Source of the DNA: Caenorhabditis remanei
Lineage: Eukaryota > Nematoda > Chromadorea > Rhabditida > Rhabditidae
Length of the DNA stretch: 64,000 nt
Direction of reading: 5' to 3'
Assembly (NCBI RefSeq): GCF_010183535.1
Contig: NC_071329.1
Coordinates: 13,764,001-13,828,000 of the forward strand
Part shown: positions 42,590-54,692 of the stretch, in pieces
Position numbering within the stretch: the first letter of the stretch is position 1
How the letters are laid out: each line of letters begins with the position of its first letter
Notes under the pieces: model-generated
The model's database searches: none
Seen by the model: only the letters and a program-made list of their open reading frames with translations
What the model was told of the DNA's origin: nothing
Translations under genes and position numbers: made by a program

Positions 42590-43170
42590 GGATGACCTTT
42601 GCTACGTGTCACTGTCGATGGAAGCTATTGATTTGAAATCAATCAGTATTGGAAGTTAGACATCCATCGATCAACCATCAGAAGTTATTCACCTACCGGA
42701 CGTCCTACACCACCAAGACGACGTGCTTCCAACAACTACAACAATGGCACCGGATCCTAGAACTCTCAAGCCAAGGTGCTTGACCTTTGGGAGTACAATG
42801 ATGAACCGTTTGTCTCACTTCTTGAGGTAGTTTGGGTTCACCAATCCTATAAACCTCCTCAACATGGTGCATCGACCGGGAGGACTCCAACAACACAAGA
42901 ATAGTATTAGACGCACCGCCTGAAAAAGGGAAATTGTCCCTCAACAATTGTCTTCATCCAGGCCCCTCTATTCTTCTGAAAATTATAGGAATTTTAATCA
43001 GAAGTTGTCTGAGCAAATGCCTTATGATCTCTGATATCGAAAAAGCGTTTCACCAAGTACATCTACAACAACAATGCAGGGACGTCACAAGGTTTCTATG
43101 ATTGAAGGATCCCGGGCTATTGGTTCATTTTGACTGTAGACATGAGATTGTATGGATTGTAAAGCAATAA
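42590..43170 (+). mobile_element. Decayed BEL/Pao relic: LTR - primer-binding site - RT fragment
   Basis: The left part is a divergent relative of the LTRs at 24118-28905: GCTACGTGTCACTGTCGATG corresponds to CTACGTGGCACTGTCGATG there, and GGGTTCACCAATCCTATAAA to GGGCTCACCACCCCATAAA. It ends in AACA at 42864, followed by TGGTGCATCGACCGGGA (42865-42881), a 17-base match to the tRNA-Gly primer-binding site. Immediately after, in frame from 42883, comes a reverse-transcriptase piece: NNTRIVLDAPPEKGKLSLNN, MISDIEKAFHQVHLQQQ and RDVTRFL, then a stop, LKDP. It is on the opposite strand to the young array, and gag and the remainder of pol are gone. Confidence 0.8.
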
Positions 43171-43800
43171 AGACAAAGATATTTTGACCATCGTATTCAG
43201 TATGTTCGAAAGTACCCATGAGTCAATTTTCAGAAAATTCTCAACTCTTTTTAAAAAAGAGTTATCTTTCGATAAAACTTCTGATATGCTTGAACTCAAA
43301 AATAGAATGGAACTGTCAGTAGGCCAGAAAATTTAAGCCATAATCGATTTTCCTCAATCTCGAAAAAAACAAAGTAAGAAATCGCATAACCCTGAAACAC
43401 ATGAGGGCAAAAGGATCGTACGTCAGAAAATAATCCAATTAAAACTCCTCCCACCAGGGAAAAATAACTACGCATTACCTCATACGGTCTCGATTGTCGT
43501 CTCTAGCGAATTCAATAAATTTAGAAAGCTTAAACTAGACAACAAGCAACATTTCTGCAATGTCTTCACCTATGATCTCTGGTTTCTCAGCATTCCTAAA
43601 CCGTTTTTAAAGATGCGTTTCCCGATCAAAAGTTCTAAAGGATTAGCTTTTCATTTCTCTTTGTTATGCAATTTTCTAACCGAAAGGTTGGTATATTTCT
43701 TGTGAGATTTTTGTGAGGCAAGTTTTGGTAAATTGGAAAAATCAGCGAAATGACTACTGGAAGTAAAAGTGATATGTACATTTATTAATTTGAACATAAT

Positions 43801-44196
43801 ATTATCGGAATAAAAAAGTTCCGACATTTTTTACCGACGCGAAAGGTACGCGCCAGTGATCTACGGAAACGCCCACTCATCATTAACATTTCTTCTGCAA
43901 GATCGGTGCACAGCTACATTGATTTCGCGGGTAAAAATTTGTTAAAAATTCCACTTTTTCATCAAAAAATTTGATCTTTTCTCTCAAACTTCCACAGTGG
44001 AAATGAAATTTCAAGGAAAATATATCAAATTTGATGAAAATGTGGATTTTTTAAACAAAATTTTACCCGCGAAATCAATGTAACTGTGCCCCGATCTTGC
44101 AGAAGAAATGTTAATGATGAGTGGGCGTTTCCGTAGATAAGTGGCGCGAACCTTTCGCGTCGGTAAAAAATGTCGGAACTTTTTTATTCCGATAAT
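43801..44196. repeat. 396-bp foldback (ATTATCGGAATAAAAAAGTT ends)
   Basis: A nearly perfect inverted repeat with arms of about 165 bp: ATTATCGGAATAAAAAAG...TTTTTTATTCCGATAAT, with inner GATTTCGCGGGTAAAA and its complement. No coding capacity. Only one copy is in this window. Confidence 0.85.
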
Positions 44197-44561
44197 ACGT
44201 TCACACTAAAATTTGGAGGTCATAAAAAAGAGGAAAAGGACAAAAAGGAATTGATCATAAAACCCGTAACAAGACATCAGAATGGTGGGAGGGGAATGGA
44301 GGACATGAGAATCTTTTCTGGAGGTTATTTGATTGTCCTTCGGGAGAAGGTATTGAATTAATCAAAGAAAGGGAATACATAAATGAGATCAAGGGATTGA
44401 GGCACAAGGGGGAGAAACAAATAAAAACCATTGAACTTCTAGAAAATCAAGAAATAAGAAAAACAATGAAACAACAACAAGTTTTTAGAAATTTGGGAAC
44501 ATGTAAACAACAAAATATAATGTAATGAGATCAATACAAAAAAAAACTAAATAAATACTAT

Positions 44562-47500
44562 CTATTCTTTGCCTTCTTCATTTCGAATCTTGGCCACTAA
44601 ATTGCTAAATAAATGTTGAGCTTTTTCAGCATCATCACCAATTCTATCCATCTCTTCTATCATCATATTAAGTCCTTCTATTATTATCTTCTCATCGACT
44701 GATTCATTCAAAAGAGTGGCTATTAATCGGCTTGAGATGGCCGCCCGTTCGGCAGCAATATCCCAATTTTCTGAGCCAACATTCCCAGCACGCTGAAAAT
44801 AAACATTCCAAGTTTTCGTGGGTTTTCAACCAATACCTTACTGAAGTCTGACTTGATGTTGATGGTTGGTTCTTCACTGGTGTGACAACTTCCAAAAGGA
44901 CACAATCATCATCGTCGTCTGATAAGTCAACAGTTTCGAATGAATCTCCACGAGCTGGTTGGGAAGTTTGATCAATGACCGTGACGGCAGGAACAACTTT
45001 TTCAGCGGTAACTTGAAGATTTGAAGACGATTGAATGGTGGCAGACTCGACAGCAACGCTGAAATTTTGAGTTTTCGACTTTGACACTTAGCCACGCCTA
45101 CCAAACGCTTTTTGGGATTTCTTTTTCTTTTAGATGCAGAGTCTGCAGGAGATTCTGAATCCGATGGTACCAAAATGTACGGGGCAGAGATGTTGGGAAG
45201 TGAAAATTTTCTTATCCGGAAGTCGGAAGTTGGAAATCGGAAGTCGGAATTAGATTTTTTCAAAAATATTCAAAAACTCCAAGAGAAAAATCATAAAATT
45301 GCCGAAAATCAGTGGAAAATTAGTTTTTGGCTGAAGAAAAGCCTGTTTTCTGTCCTTTTAGACCATTTTTCCATGTATTTCTGCGAAATTTACTTTTCCG
45401 AAATTTCACCGTTATGGAATGACGGACGTCGGAAATAAAATTCCTTATCCGGAAGTCGGAAGTCGGAAGTGAAATTTCTTATCCGGAAGTCGGAAGTCGG
45501 AAGTGAAACAAAGCCCGGAAGTCGGAAGTCGGAAGTCGGAATTCCCAACAACACTGGTACGGGGCATCGGATTCAGAAGACCCCGAAAAGTGACTTCAAA
45601 AATTGGCCGTTTTTAAGATTTTTGGAAAATCTTCAGTTTTCGACTTTGAAGCGAAGCCACGCCCACTAAACGCGTTTTTTGGAATTTTTGTTTTGGATTC
45701 AAAAATTAGAGAACATTCTGAAGCTGATGGTATAAAAATCTTTGCGGCATCGGATTCAGATGGTAACGAAAATTGGGCATTTTTGAGATTTTTAGAAATT
45801 TTGAGTTTCTAACTTTGAGGCTTAGCCACGTCCACTAAAAGGTTCGATGTTTGAAAATGATGATTGAAAACATGCCAATGATGAAAATAAACTCACTTCT
45901 CTCTAACTTCCATTTTGTCATTGTTGTTGGTACTTTCGTTTCCTGAGGTTACCACGAAGTCTCCTAAGTTTGCGAAATGGATTTCCGTCATTTGTTCTAC
46001 TGGAATCTTTTCAATGAACACCGGCGCCGATTGAGTTTTCTCGACGACATTGTTGTTCAGTGGAGCTTTTGAAAGTTCCATCGGAACCTCAATTTCGTTC
46101 TCGACTTCGAGACAAGATCCATCAGTATACATATCATTATGAACTGAATCATTCGGAGGTTGCTTGCCATTCAAGGAGCTGTTACTTCTGAAGCATAATC
46201 GTTAATAAAAAATGTGAGATTGATAAGTTACCTCTCTCTTTGGTTTTCTTTCATATGAATCCCGTCATCATCCTTCTCAATTCCAACTGGAGAGACTTGC
46301 TCTATTGGAGTGGTGTCCATTTGGTTATCGACATGAGCTTGGAATGGAATACACGAAGAAGTAGACAGTGATATAGGTTGGACAACATTTTCAAAGCTGA
46401 AAATTTAGGAGTTTTATTATAATTTCAGTCTTACAGTACCGTGCAGTTGGATATACAATTTGGTCTTTTTCAGCTGAAAATGACCAACTTTGAGGGGGTG
46501 TTACGGTATCAATGATTGCCCCACAAAGTAACTTATGTATAAATCATACATAATAAAGATAGAGCTCTATTTTTATAGTTAAAAACTTTTTTGTACAGAC
46601 GCTCCCTAAAGAGTTACAAATCGACAAAGTTATGTCTCCCTAGAATCGTGGCAAAAAATTATTTTTGAAAAATAGAATTGAAAGTCTTGGAAATTAATTT
46701 TTGAATTACCGCGCATAGTTTCTTTAAAGATTAAATTAAAAAATATCTCAAAAATGCAGGAAAATGTTGAAAATCTCAATTTTGATCATAGAAAATTGAT
46801 CAAAACGTTTAATTTAATCTTTAAAAATCCGTTTTCACTTGTTGTCTTTTTTATAATTTCTAATCAAAGCCATAAAGGAATAAACGACCAAACAATGGGC
46901 GAACGACAAAAAAAAAATTTCAATACTTTGACGGGCCGAACGGGCGGAAGATTTTTTAGCGGGCCCGGCCCGTGACAAGTATGCTCTCTCAAAGTTAAAG
47001 TCGCTCAGACTTGTCAGAATTCGATTCACTTCAAACTATTAGCACGGCACTTCTCTTACAACAGCGCTCCACCGGAATGCCCTTGAGAAATGTCTCTTTT
47101 TCTCTGAGTCTCTCAATTTCGCACACTATTTCCTTCGGTTTCGGTAGAGCGCGGTTGTAAGAAGCGTGCCTTGCCAATACAGTACCCGTATTTTCCAACC
47201 GATCAACTCACCTTTCAAAGCGCGCTTTCTTCTTTGGAATCTCACAAGTTTCTATTTTTGAAGATTGGATAACAGATTCAGGATTCACGGCTTCCTCAGA
47301 AGGACCCGGCTCCTCAAAGCGGTGATCCGATTTCCTGGAAAAAATTGATAGAATTGGTCTTGTCCCTAAATATCGAACCTTTTTTTCGATCCGACTAATG
47401 ACATTGGTTTCTGAGAAGTTTGATTATCAGTGTCTTCGACGGATATCCACGCGGCACTGGTACTCGGCTCACTGAAAAGTATACATTTGAATTAAATAAG

Positions 47501-49749
47501 CTATTGTTTTGAATTGCTATTAGTGTTTGAACATAGTGAACATGCATGAAACTAAGATTTTCTTTTGGAAAATGCCAAATTTCACAAATATTAAAAACTC
47601 ATACTTTTGAGCAGTTACACTCTTTGGACGTGAAACATTCACGAAGTCAAAACAAGATTCCCAGACTTCACGACTCTGTCGGTCTCTGAAAATTTGTTAA
47701 TCTTGTTTGTCCACTAGGTGAAAAATGAAGGTTCTAAGTGAGTTGGGACACGTGTTATACACAAAAAATGAAAGGTCCGGGTAGGTACTCACTTGTCACG
47801 AGTTTGATTTGTCTCGATTCGTTGTCTCCTCTCTTCTTCACGCTGCTTCTTACTTAAGTTTTCAAGGACTTTAGCGATAGATCCTCCAGATTGACGTTGT
47901 TGATGCTCATTGGTTTTGGGTGAAGTACTTGGTTGAATAGTTTTATCCTAAAAAATTAATGAATTTTGATTCTCGTTAAAAAAGTCACACTAACCACTCC
48001 AGATGTTTTTGGAACTTGTGATGCGCAAATCAAAAGCCATGAGTAAAGTTGAGTTAATTTCATTTCAGATTTATCAGGTAGTACTAATCTGATGTCGGCC
48101 ATAGATACCGGCGGTTGCTGAACATGAGTCTCATTTGCCGGCTGAACCAATGTTGATACACTATCATTCCCAAAACGTGCACTCAGTCGATCCAAAATTT
48201 GTGCTGCCATTTCTGGTGTGAGTGATTGGGTACGGAGTACAGTATTTCGTAGAGGATCGTTTGTTTTCAGCAAGAGCTCATCCAAAAGATCATATAGTTC
48301 TTGTCCTTGACTTGGTTGCTCTGTGTCCAAATCTACTTGTTGAGAAGTGCTTGGAATGTTTTTCAGTCCCTCTTGAATTGTCTTGTATACCTCTTGCTTT
48401 AATATTTCTGAACCGACTGGAATAATAACTGAGGGACTTGTTTTTTTGAGTAATTGTTTTGGAGATGACTGGCGTGAAGAAGATTGGGACCGACGTCTCT
48501 CTTCTCTCGGTTTCTTCACTGACTTTCTGATCGGCAGTTGGGGTTCTAAAACTGGCGGATTTTGGTTTGGAGATGATTGTGACGAAGACTGAGCAGATGT
48601 TGATGTAGAGGTTGACGGTTGTGAAATTTCTGATTGAAGTTGAGAACTTTGTAGCACCAATGGATGTCCAGCACCATACAATTCCACTTTGATTTGCAGC
48701 AGCTCAGCCTCCAGCTTCTTTTGGTTGTCAGCAACGTTCTCAATACCTGTGTGATTCATAAGGAAGGTCTTTGCAGAAAAATTCCTCAACATCTCTTTGT
48801 ATACAACATATGAAATCTGGGGTCTTGGGTATTCCGAGGCGGGTTGATTCGACAACTTCTTGTCTCGTTCTTCCATAAATTTTTTCATTTCCATTGTTTG
48901 ATTGTATAGTTTTTCAATCAGTTGTCCCATTTCTGGCTCCATTTTGCCAATATTAGGAAGACGCGGACCTCTGCCTGTTGGAGATACTTGAAGCTGCTCC
49001 GGACTTTTCAACATTTCCTGTTGTTGTTGCAGTTGCTGTTGTTGTTGTTGTTGCTGTAGTTGTTTTTGTTGTTTTTGTAATTGTTGTTGAAGTTGTTGGA
49101 AGATTAGTGGTGTGAGTTGTGGCATTTCAGCTGGCGTTTGTTGCTGTTGTTGCATTTGTTGTGGAACTTGAGCTTTTGGTTGTTGCTGCACTGACTGTTG
49201 TTGTTGCGGCGGTGGCTGAGCTGGCAGTTGTTGATGTTCTTTATGCTTCGGTTCTTGTTTACGTGGTCTTCTTTCACGCCGAATTTGTGGGATCTTGTTT
49301 TGATTTGCCTCCAGAGATTGACCATTTGGTAGTTGCGGAAGTTGTTGTTGTGGGAAAAATGGTAATTGTGATTGAAGCATCATTTGCATCAGGTCTGGGG
49401 AAAACTGTGGGGAAAACGGTAATCCATTCATTGGTAGTGGGAGTTGTGGTGAAGTTTGACCGATTGGAGAGACTCCAGTTGGAGACAATTGTGGTGACGG
49501 TTGTGGTTGAAACATGGGAAAATTATTAAAAAACGGATTTGAGAACTGTTTTTGCATTTCCATTCTCCACAAGTGCTCTTGCTCGGCCCTGAATTGTTCG
49601 ATAAGCATACATTGAGCAACTGGGTTGTGGTGTGCTCGATTTATCTCGGTTGCAAATAAATTTCGAAGTTCAGTGAATCCCAAATGGGAAACTGGTGCTG
49701 GATTGACATAGAGACCAGGAGTAGCAGGTTGTGGAGGTCCGGATGCCAT
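44562..49749 (-). CDS. Large Gln-rich, low-complexity protein, unrecognised
   Basis: A 1036-residue protein in nine exons: 47995-49749, 47793-47947, 47605-47685, 47379-47471, 47212-47334, 46232-46396, 45897-46187, 44842-45058 and 44562-44792, all in frame. I do not recognise the family. The first 140 residues are Pro/Met/Phe-rich; a basic patch (RRERRPRKQEPKHK, about 157-170) precedes a polyglutamine-rich region (about 172-254). Ser-rich and Arg-rich parts follow. A helical stretch, RQRIETNQTRDK with KKQREEERR, suggests a coiled coil. Near the C terminus SDDDDDCVLLEVV looks like a SUMO-interacting motif. The last exon (AERAAISSRLIATLLNESVD onward) is compact and helical. A nuclear role is likely but inferred. 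The start follows GAATTGCAG by six bases. Confidence 0.8.
45073..45850. repeat. Intronic direct repeats and GGAAGTC microsatellite
   Basis: The intron before exon 8 of the Q-rich gene contains three partial direct copies of a segment with TTAGCCACGCCTACCAAACG (starts near 45073, 45636 and 45801) and several runs of the 7-mer GGAAGTC (45217-45248, 45453-45475, 45484-45540). The first copy directly adjoins exon 8. Confidence 0.75.
46435..46650. repeat. Repeat A2, half copy
   Basis: CAGTACCGTGCAGTTGG start, then ATGACCAACTTTGAGGGGG and GACGCTCCCTAAAGAGTTA: the left half of family A. The right arm is not recognisable. It lies in an intron of the Q-rich gene. Confidence 0.7.
47039..47177. repeat. 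MITE copy M6 (139 bp)
   Basis: TTAGCACGGC...TTGCCAA with TA flanks at 47037-47038 and 47178-47179. It lies in the same intron of the Q-rich gene as A2, about 35 bp before an exon. Confidence 0.85.
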
Positions 49750-49756
49750 TTTGATC

Positions 49757-52440
49757 TGCAATTCAGTTGTGATCACGGAATCAGACAATGGTTCTTGAGA
49801 AGACAATGAATTCCAGAATTGGTAAAAAGTTTATTCCAATAGGCCAGAATCAATGTTTATCACTGTTTCTTACTGTAAGAAAACTTATGTTATTGAACCT
49901 CACAATCTCAAATAATAATTTTTAAAAGCTATGTTTTTCGGTCTGAAAACGAGATTTTTGACTAGACAGCTGTGAAAAAGAGCGAACATTTCGAGTCAAA
50001 ATCTATCATTTCTAGCTGAAATCAGTATTTGGTAGCTTTTTGAGCTATTTATAGCTTTTTCTTCGTATTGGGAGCAATCTTCCGCTGTTTTCGGTTATTT
50101 TTTATCGGTTTTAATAAAATTTCAGACACTGATTGCAATTGTAAGCAATTTTTACCGGATTTCGATAGTTTTTCAGCTAAAAATTATATTTGCAGTTATT
50201 TCGAGCTTGAGTCGAAAAGAAGCTTGAAATCGTCTGGAGCGACTGTGACGCGTTTTGGTAATTTTCAGACCATAATTTTCGGACTTCCGGCTATTTTTGG
50301 TAATTTTTGACCGGTTTTCATTCATTGTTCGTCAGAAATTTGCAATTTATCGTCGACCCAAAATGACTCAAAGTGTTTTAAGAAGGCGTCTATTAGTTGA
50401 TTCCCATCAATTCTATCCTCCATAGTCGCTCGAAACAGAGACACACCTGACTTTGAACTCAAGACTGAACGTCTTGCAGAACAGTTCAACAAAACAAAAA
50501 AGAAGAAACGTGTTCTCTCTCTCTCATTTGAAACTATCTCTCTCCACTCATATCATTTTTCTCCGCAGAAACATTGCCGTATTTTGCACTTTATTGCCTC
50601 CTATTTTCTCTACTGACGAGACGAGATGCACACACACGCATACACACATACTATCTATCTATCTTTTTGTGAATGCCCCGGGAGCGATGAGTGGCGTCTG
50701 TCAGGCGGTGGTCGACGACACTGGCAGGATGGCGAATTTTCGTTCAGAAAAAAATTGAGAGAAAAAAGAAGAAAATCTACCGGAGAACTAATCAAGGAGG
50801 GCCGGAGGAGAATTAGTTATGTTCTCTGTATTTCAGAAGATCAACACCAGAAAACTGAACTATAAATTACAAAAAATTTGTTGAAAAGTGCACTTGTACT
50901 ATAAGGAATTTGTAACAGATTGAAATAGAGATACTATAATTTTTTTTTAGAAAATCAAAGGAATCATTCTATTGAGGAAACTCAGAAAGAATCAAATGCT
51001 TTCTAAGAATGTGAGAGACAAGGTTATGATTTCAAGGTTAACAAGTGTTCAGAAAGGAACTTTGATAACAATCTAGAGACTTTCGGAGAATGGAAAAACT
51101 AACGAGACTAACCTTGAAAAATGATCGAGTAGTAGTAGTAATGAGAAGGAAAAAGTTCAAATTACGAGTGAGAGATGAAATCGGAAAAAAAGTGGCTGTT
51201 GGCTGGCAGAAAATGATAACGGACGGGGAAAGTAAAAAGAGAAAAGTTGTTATCAGTTCTGGGAAAGGAATTCCGAATTCAATAAACGATTGAGTTATTG
51301 GCTATAGTACTGAAGGCTGGGGCGACTTGAGCGTGTAATGAATTATTTTGACTTTTGAGAGGGGCCCACATACTTGTCAAGGTCCCGGCCTGGCCAGGCC
51401 CAAAGGCCCAGTTTCAAAAAATGACCCTTTTTTCTTCAGAATTTCTTGTAATTCTGAATGATTGTTGACTTTTTTAAAAAATTGACTTTTTCGAGAAAAA
51501 AATTCAAAAAATTTGAACTTTGAACTTTGGCGCCAATTCATCAGGCCCGGGCCTGAACAACTATGGGCCCCAGAATCAGAATCAATCAAGACTAACTAAA
51601 TAAGATTGTTCTGTTGTTTTTAACTAACCTTCTAAAATATTCGGGATCCCTGAAACACGAACATCAACTGGCAGCAAACCAATGATAGACTAGAGACGAG
51701 CTGTAATGGAAAGTGGTTTTTTTTCAAAACTATAAAAAGAATAAGCGATTATAAAACATGAGAACCTCCTATTGATACGAACTGACAAAGGAGGAGGAGA
51801 CTGAAAAGAGACTGGGGTGTAATGAGGTCACATTCGATAAGAGAGACAATTTTTTGAGAGAGAAAAGAACCCTCGCGTCTTATCACGAATTTCAAGGCCA
51901 AAAATGATAATTTATTGGCTAATCAGAAATGAGAGCTAAATTTTTCGTTGAGAAGAAAGGAAGGGAGAGATACGGTCTTGTGACAAGAAGAGTTTTTACT
52001 TTGAAGAGAAAAGAACAGAAGTGCAAACACGGAATAGGAATAGAAGAAGGTGAATGAAGAAATAAAAAGATGAAATATGAAATTGATGAAGGGGGCGTGG
52101 CCGAATGCCGCGGGGGAAGGAAACAGAACAAGCAGAAGGGGTACAAACAGAAATAGTGTGAGTTTGATAGAGGAATTGTATTTTTTCGACGATGGCGGAG
52201 AAAACGGCCGAATGTTCTCTTTTTTGCGATTCTTTCACTGAGAGATAGAGATATGAGGAAAGAGAGAATGGTTTGGCTTCGGGTTCTCTCTCTCTCTCTT
52301 TTTCTGATAGAACTGTTCTGAAAACGCTATCACGACGGGAAAAAAGAAACTAAGAGAGTCGAACGGTATAGAATACGCATACCGTCGAAAGTGACGGAAG
52401 TCGCTGTCTTCAGGCTCAACTCAGTTTCAGTTCAATACAT
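49757..52440. other. Long stretch without recognisable genes
   Basis: Upstream of the Q-rich gene. It contains a CA/TATC-rich patch at 50627-50665, a GC-rich patch near 50680-50740, and at 51360-51575 a worn inverted-repeat element with GGGGCCCACATACTTGTCAA at one end and GGGCCTGAACAACTATGGGC at the other. No coding exons are recognised; the numerous open frames look like composition effects. Confidence 0.45.
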
Positions 52441-52449
52441 ATTTAGCTA

Positions 52450-52515
52450 TACAGGCATCGCGAGGCGTAAGGTCGCCGAAACGCGATCCGAAGACCTGGC
52501 TGAGTGCCAAATTTA
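52450..52515 (+). ncRNA. Possible structured RNA, very tentative
   Basis: A short GC-rich island in AT-rich DNA. ATCGCG and CGCGAT pair around an inner GGCG/CGCC stem with loop TAAGGT, and an outer GGCA/TGCC pair encloses the whole (GGCATCGCGAGGCGTAAGGT...GAGTGCC). I cannot match it to a known RNA family. Confidence 0.2.
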
Positions 52516-52969
52516 AATTTTGTCGTATCTTTGGTCATATCGAAAGTTCTAGAAAAATGACCACGGATTACAGTTTTTCAGGTATTTATTAAGTAAGATC
52601 ATATAATTTACACATTTCGGGAAGCTTGGACTTGGATACTTCGAATCCTTCCCAGTAATTCCAGAACTTTTTCATTATTCAGTAAAAACAGTATTTCAAA
52701 AATTAAACAGAATGCCACAAAATACGTTCTGATGTTCCGCTCTGTCGCATTACCGATTGCGCAATGTCAGAAATGTCAGAAGTGACGTCAACACCGTTTC
52801 AATTAAAACTTCGTGGGTGGTCGGAAAATGCCCTTTACGTCTTGAGCGCATGTGACTTCAGGTAAATCATGATCGTTCAAGAACGCAAAATAAGCATTCA
52901 GATGGACTGCTTTCTCGGACTTAAAGCCCCAATAATCATAGAATGATCACGGCTGTTTGAAAGCTCTTA
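52516..52969. other. Non-coding stretch, nothing recognised
   Basis: No gene, RNA or repeat recognised. Confidence 0.4.
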
Positions 52970-53255
52970 TTGGAGAGGCTTCCGAGTGACCATGGAGTTA
53001 CAGGACGTAATCTATATCATTGGAAAGCTGAGAAAACGCTGCTTCCAAATATATATATATATATATATATTCAGTTTTTGCCCTTGAGGTCTGGTATTCG
53101 AGAAAATTGAGGACAAAGTTTGGACTATTGACAAGTACCTTACCTCTCACTTCTTCATGGAACATCGCCTATATTTGGAATCAGCATTTTCTCAGCTTTC
53201 CATTGATATAGGTTACGTCCTATAACTCCACGGTGACTCGGAGCCCTTAACTAGT
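52970..53255. repeat. Foldback C3
   Basis: A worn copy of the C family: GGCTTCCGAGTGACCATGGA on the left and CACGGTGACTCGGAGCCC on the right, with an ATATAT run in the middle of the left arm (about 53049-53070). Confidence 0.75.
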
Positions 53256-54314
53256 CAGATGTTCGTAACTCGCTTTTCCAAATGATGACCTTGTTACATG
53301 AACTGGAATTGAACTATTCAACTACGCGTTTTGTACATTATCGTTGGGAAAATAATGTTTTCCCAATATGAACTCAACCTCTCATTAATTTAGATAATTT
53401 TTCGATCAAGGGCCGCCCGGTGATACATCACACACCATCTCATCATTTTCTATTCTTTCCGTTCGATGACAGTTTCTTCTCCACTCAAATCATTTTTCTA
53501 TCTCTTTCGTCCCATGAAAAAAATGAGTGATCTACACAGTCACCTTCAAATTCCTCGTTCGACTTTTGTCGAAGACAAGAACTGTTACAATAAAATGGTG
53601 GCGTGGTCAAAAGGGATAGGTGAAAAGGAAAAAAATGAGAGAGAAGCGGCGGTGGCGACGGAAAGAGAATCGACGAACAGTGGCGAAATGATCATAAATT
53701 TCCATGTCCACAAGTCAAAAAAGGAATAATCTAAAAGCCAACAAATCCTTACTAATCCTACAAACTCTCGAAATGTGTGACATAAGAAGTGTACAATTTG
53801 GGGAAGAATGACGTTCGGTATGGAAGCAGATGGAAAAATCTAGAAGGATTCAGACATACAAATCGAGAAAAGGGCGTTGCTCAAGAGAGTGCTCTAGAAG
53901 CTTCTAAACGGGAAAAAAGCGTTGTCCACCTCGAGATACAACATAATGAGCACCCCTTCCTCGCGCGGTAAGAAGATTATAGAGGGAATGAAATAATTGG
54001 TATCCATAGGGTTCTCTTGGAGTGAGTCATATGAAGAAGGCTTATGCGGAAAATAACGAATTGTTATTCACTCTCCCTGACATGTGTGAGAAAACGAGTG
54101 AATAGAGTTTAAATATCAGGGAGGGATTTAGGGAAAGAATGAGCAGAATATATGAGGAAAACGAGAAGGGCACATGACCTCGAATGACATATTTTATTTT
54201 CAGATATATTTAGATAATCCCATCCCGAACGTTCTGACTAATGGATGACGAAGGTTGGAGGTATAGAAAATGATATCAGCGGAAAGCTAGAAAGTTACTG
54301 ATTTCAATTCTTGA
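53256..54314. other. Non-coding stretch, nothing recognised
   Basis: An 87-codon open frame at 53466-53729 shows no homology and no splice context. No gene called. Confidence 0.4.
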
Positions 54315-54692
54315 ATCAGATTTTGCAAATGACCAACTTTGACAGTGTATTTCGGTGCCATCTGAGCATCTGAAAAAATTAATGTTGTATGGGTTGAATA
54401 GAGCAAAATTAGCACATCATTTTTGTAGTTGACCATTTCTTCGTAGGGACACTATCTTGAAAGTTACAGGTTGTCAAAGTGAACAGGTCCAAAATTTCAC
54501 TAATAAGAACTGAAATTAGTCGATTTCAGGGATAAATTACTTTGATGGCCTATAACTTTCATGATAGTGTTCCTATAGAAAAATGATCAACTACAAAAAT
54601 TATGTGCTATTTTTGCTCTGTCCTACTCATACAAAATAAAATTTGTCGGACAATCAGGTGACATCGAAATACACTATCAAAGTTGACCATTG
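54315..54692. repeat. Foldback repeat B2
   Basis: The left arm AATGACCAACTTTGACAGTG and right arm CACTATCAAAGTTGACCATT are inverted; the centre has GACACTATCTTGAAAGTTAC and its inverse. Related to family A in the centre but with different arms. Confidence 0.8.

Noticed and set aside
42865..42881. Possible third tRNA-Gly gene fragment
   Set aside because: Only the 3' end complement is present and it directly follows an LTR-like end, so it is a primer-binding site, not a tRNA gene.
45211..45545. GGAAGTC runs considered as a CRISPR-like array
   Set aside because: Units are contiguous 7-mers without unique spacers of fixed length, and this is an animal genome; it is a microsatellite.
49119..49529. 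136-codon plus-strand frame opposite the poly-Q region
   Set aside because: Antisense of CAG/CAA repeats always gives Val/Leu-rich open frames; no independent evidence.
50623..50760. Possible first exon in the GC-rich patch
   Set aside because: No splice partner or homology found; it may be a promoter region of the Q-rich gene but nothing specific is visible.
53466..53729. 87-codon plus-strand frame
   Set aside because: Composition-driven, no homology, no intron or trans-splice context.
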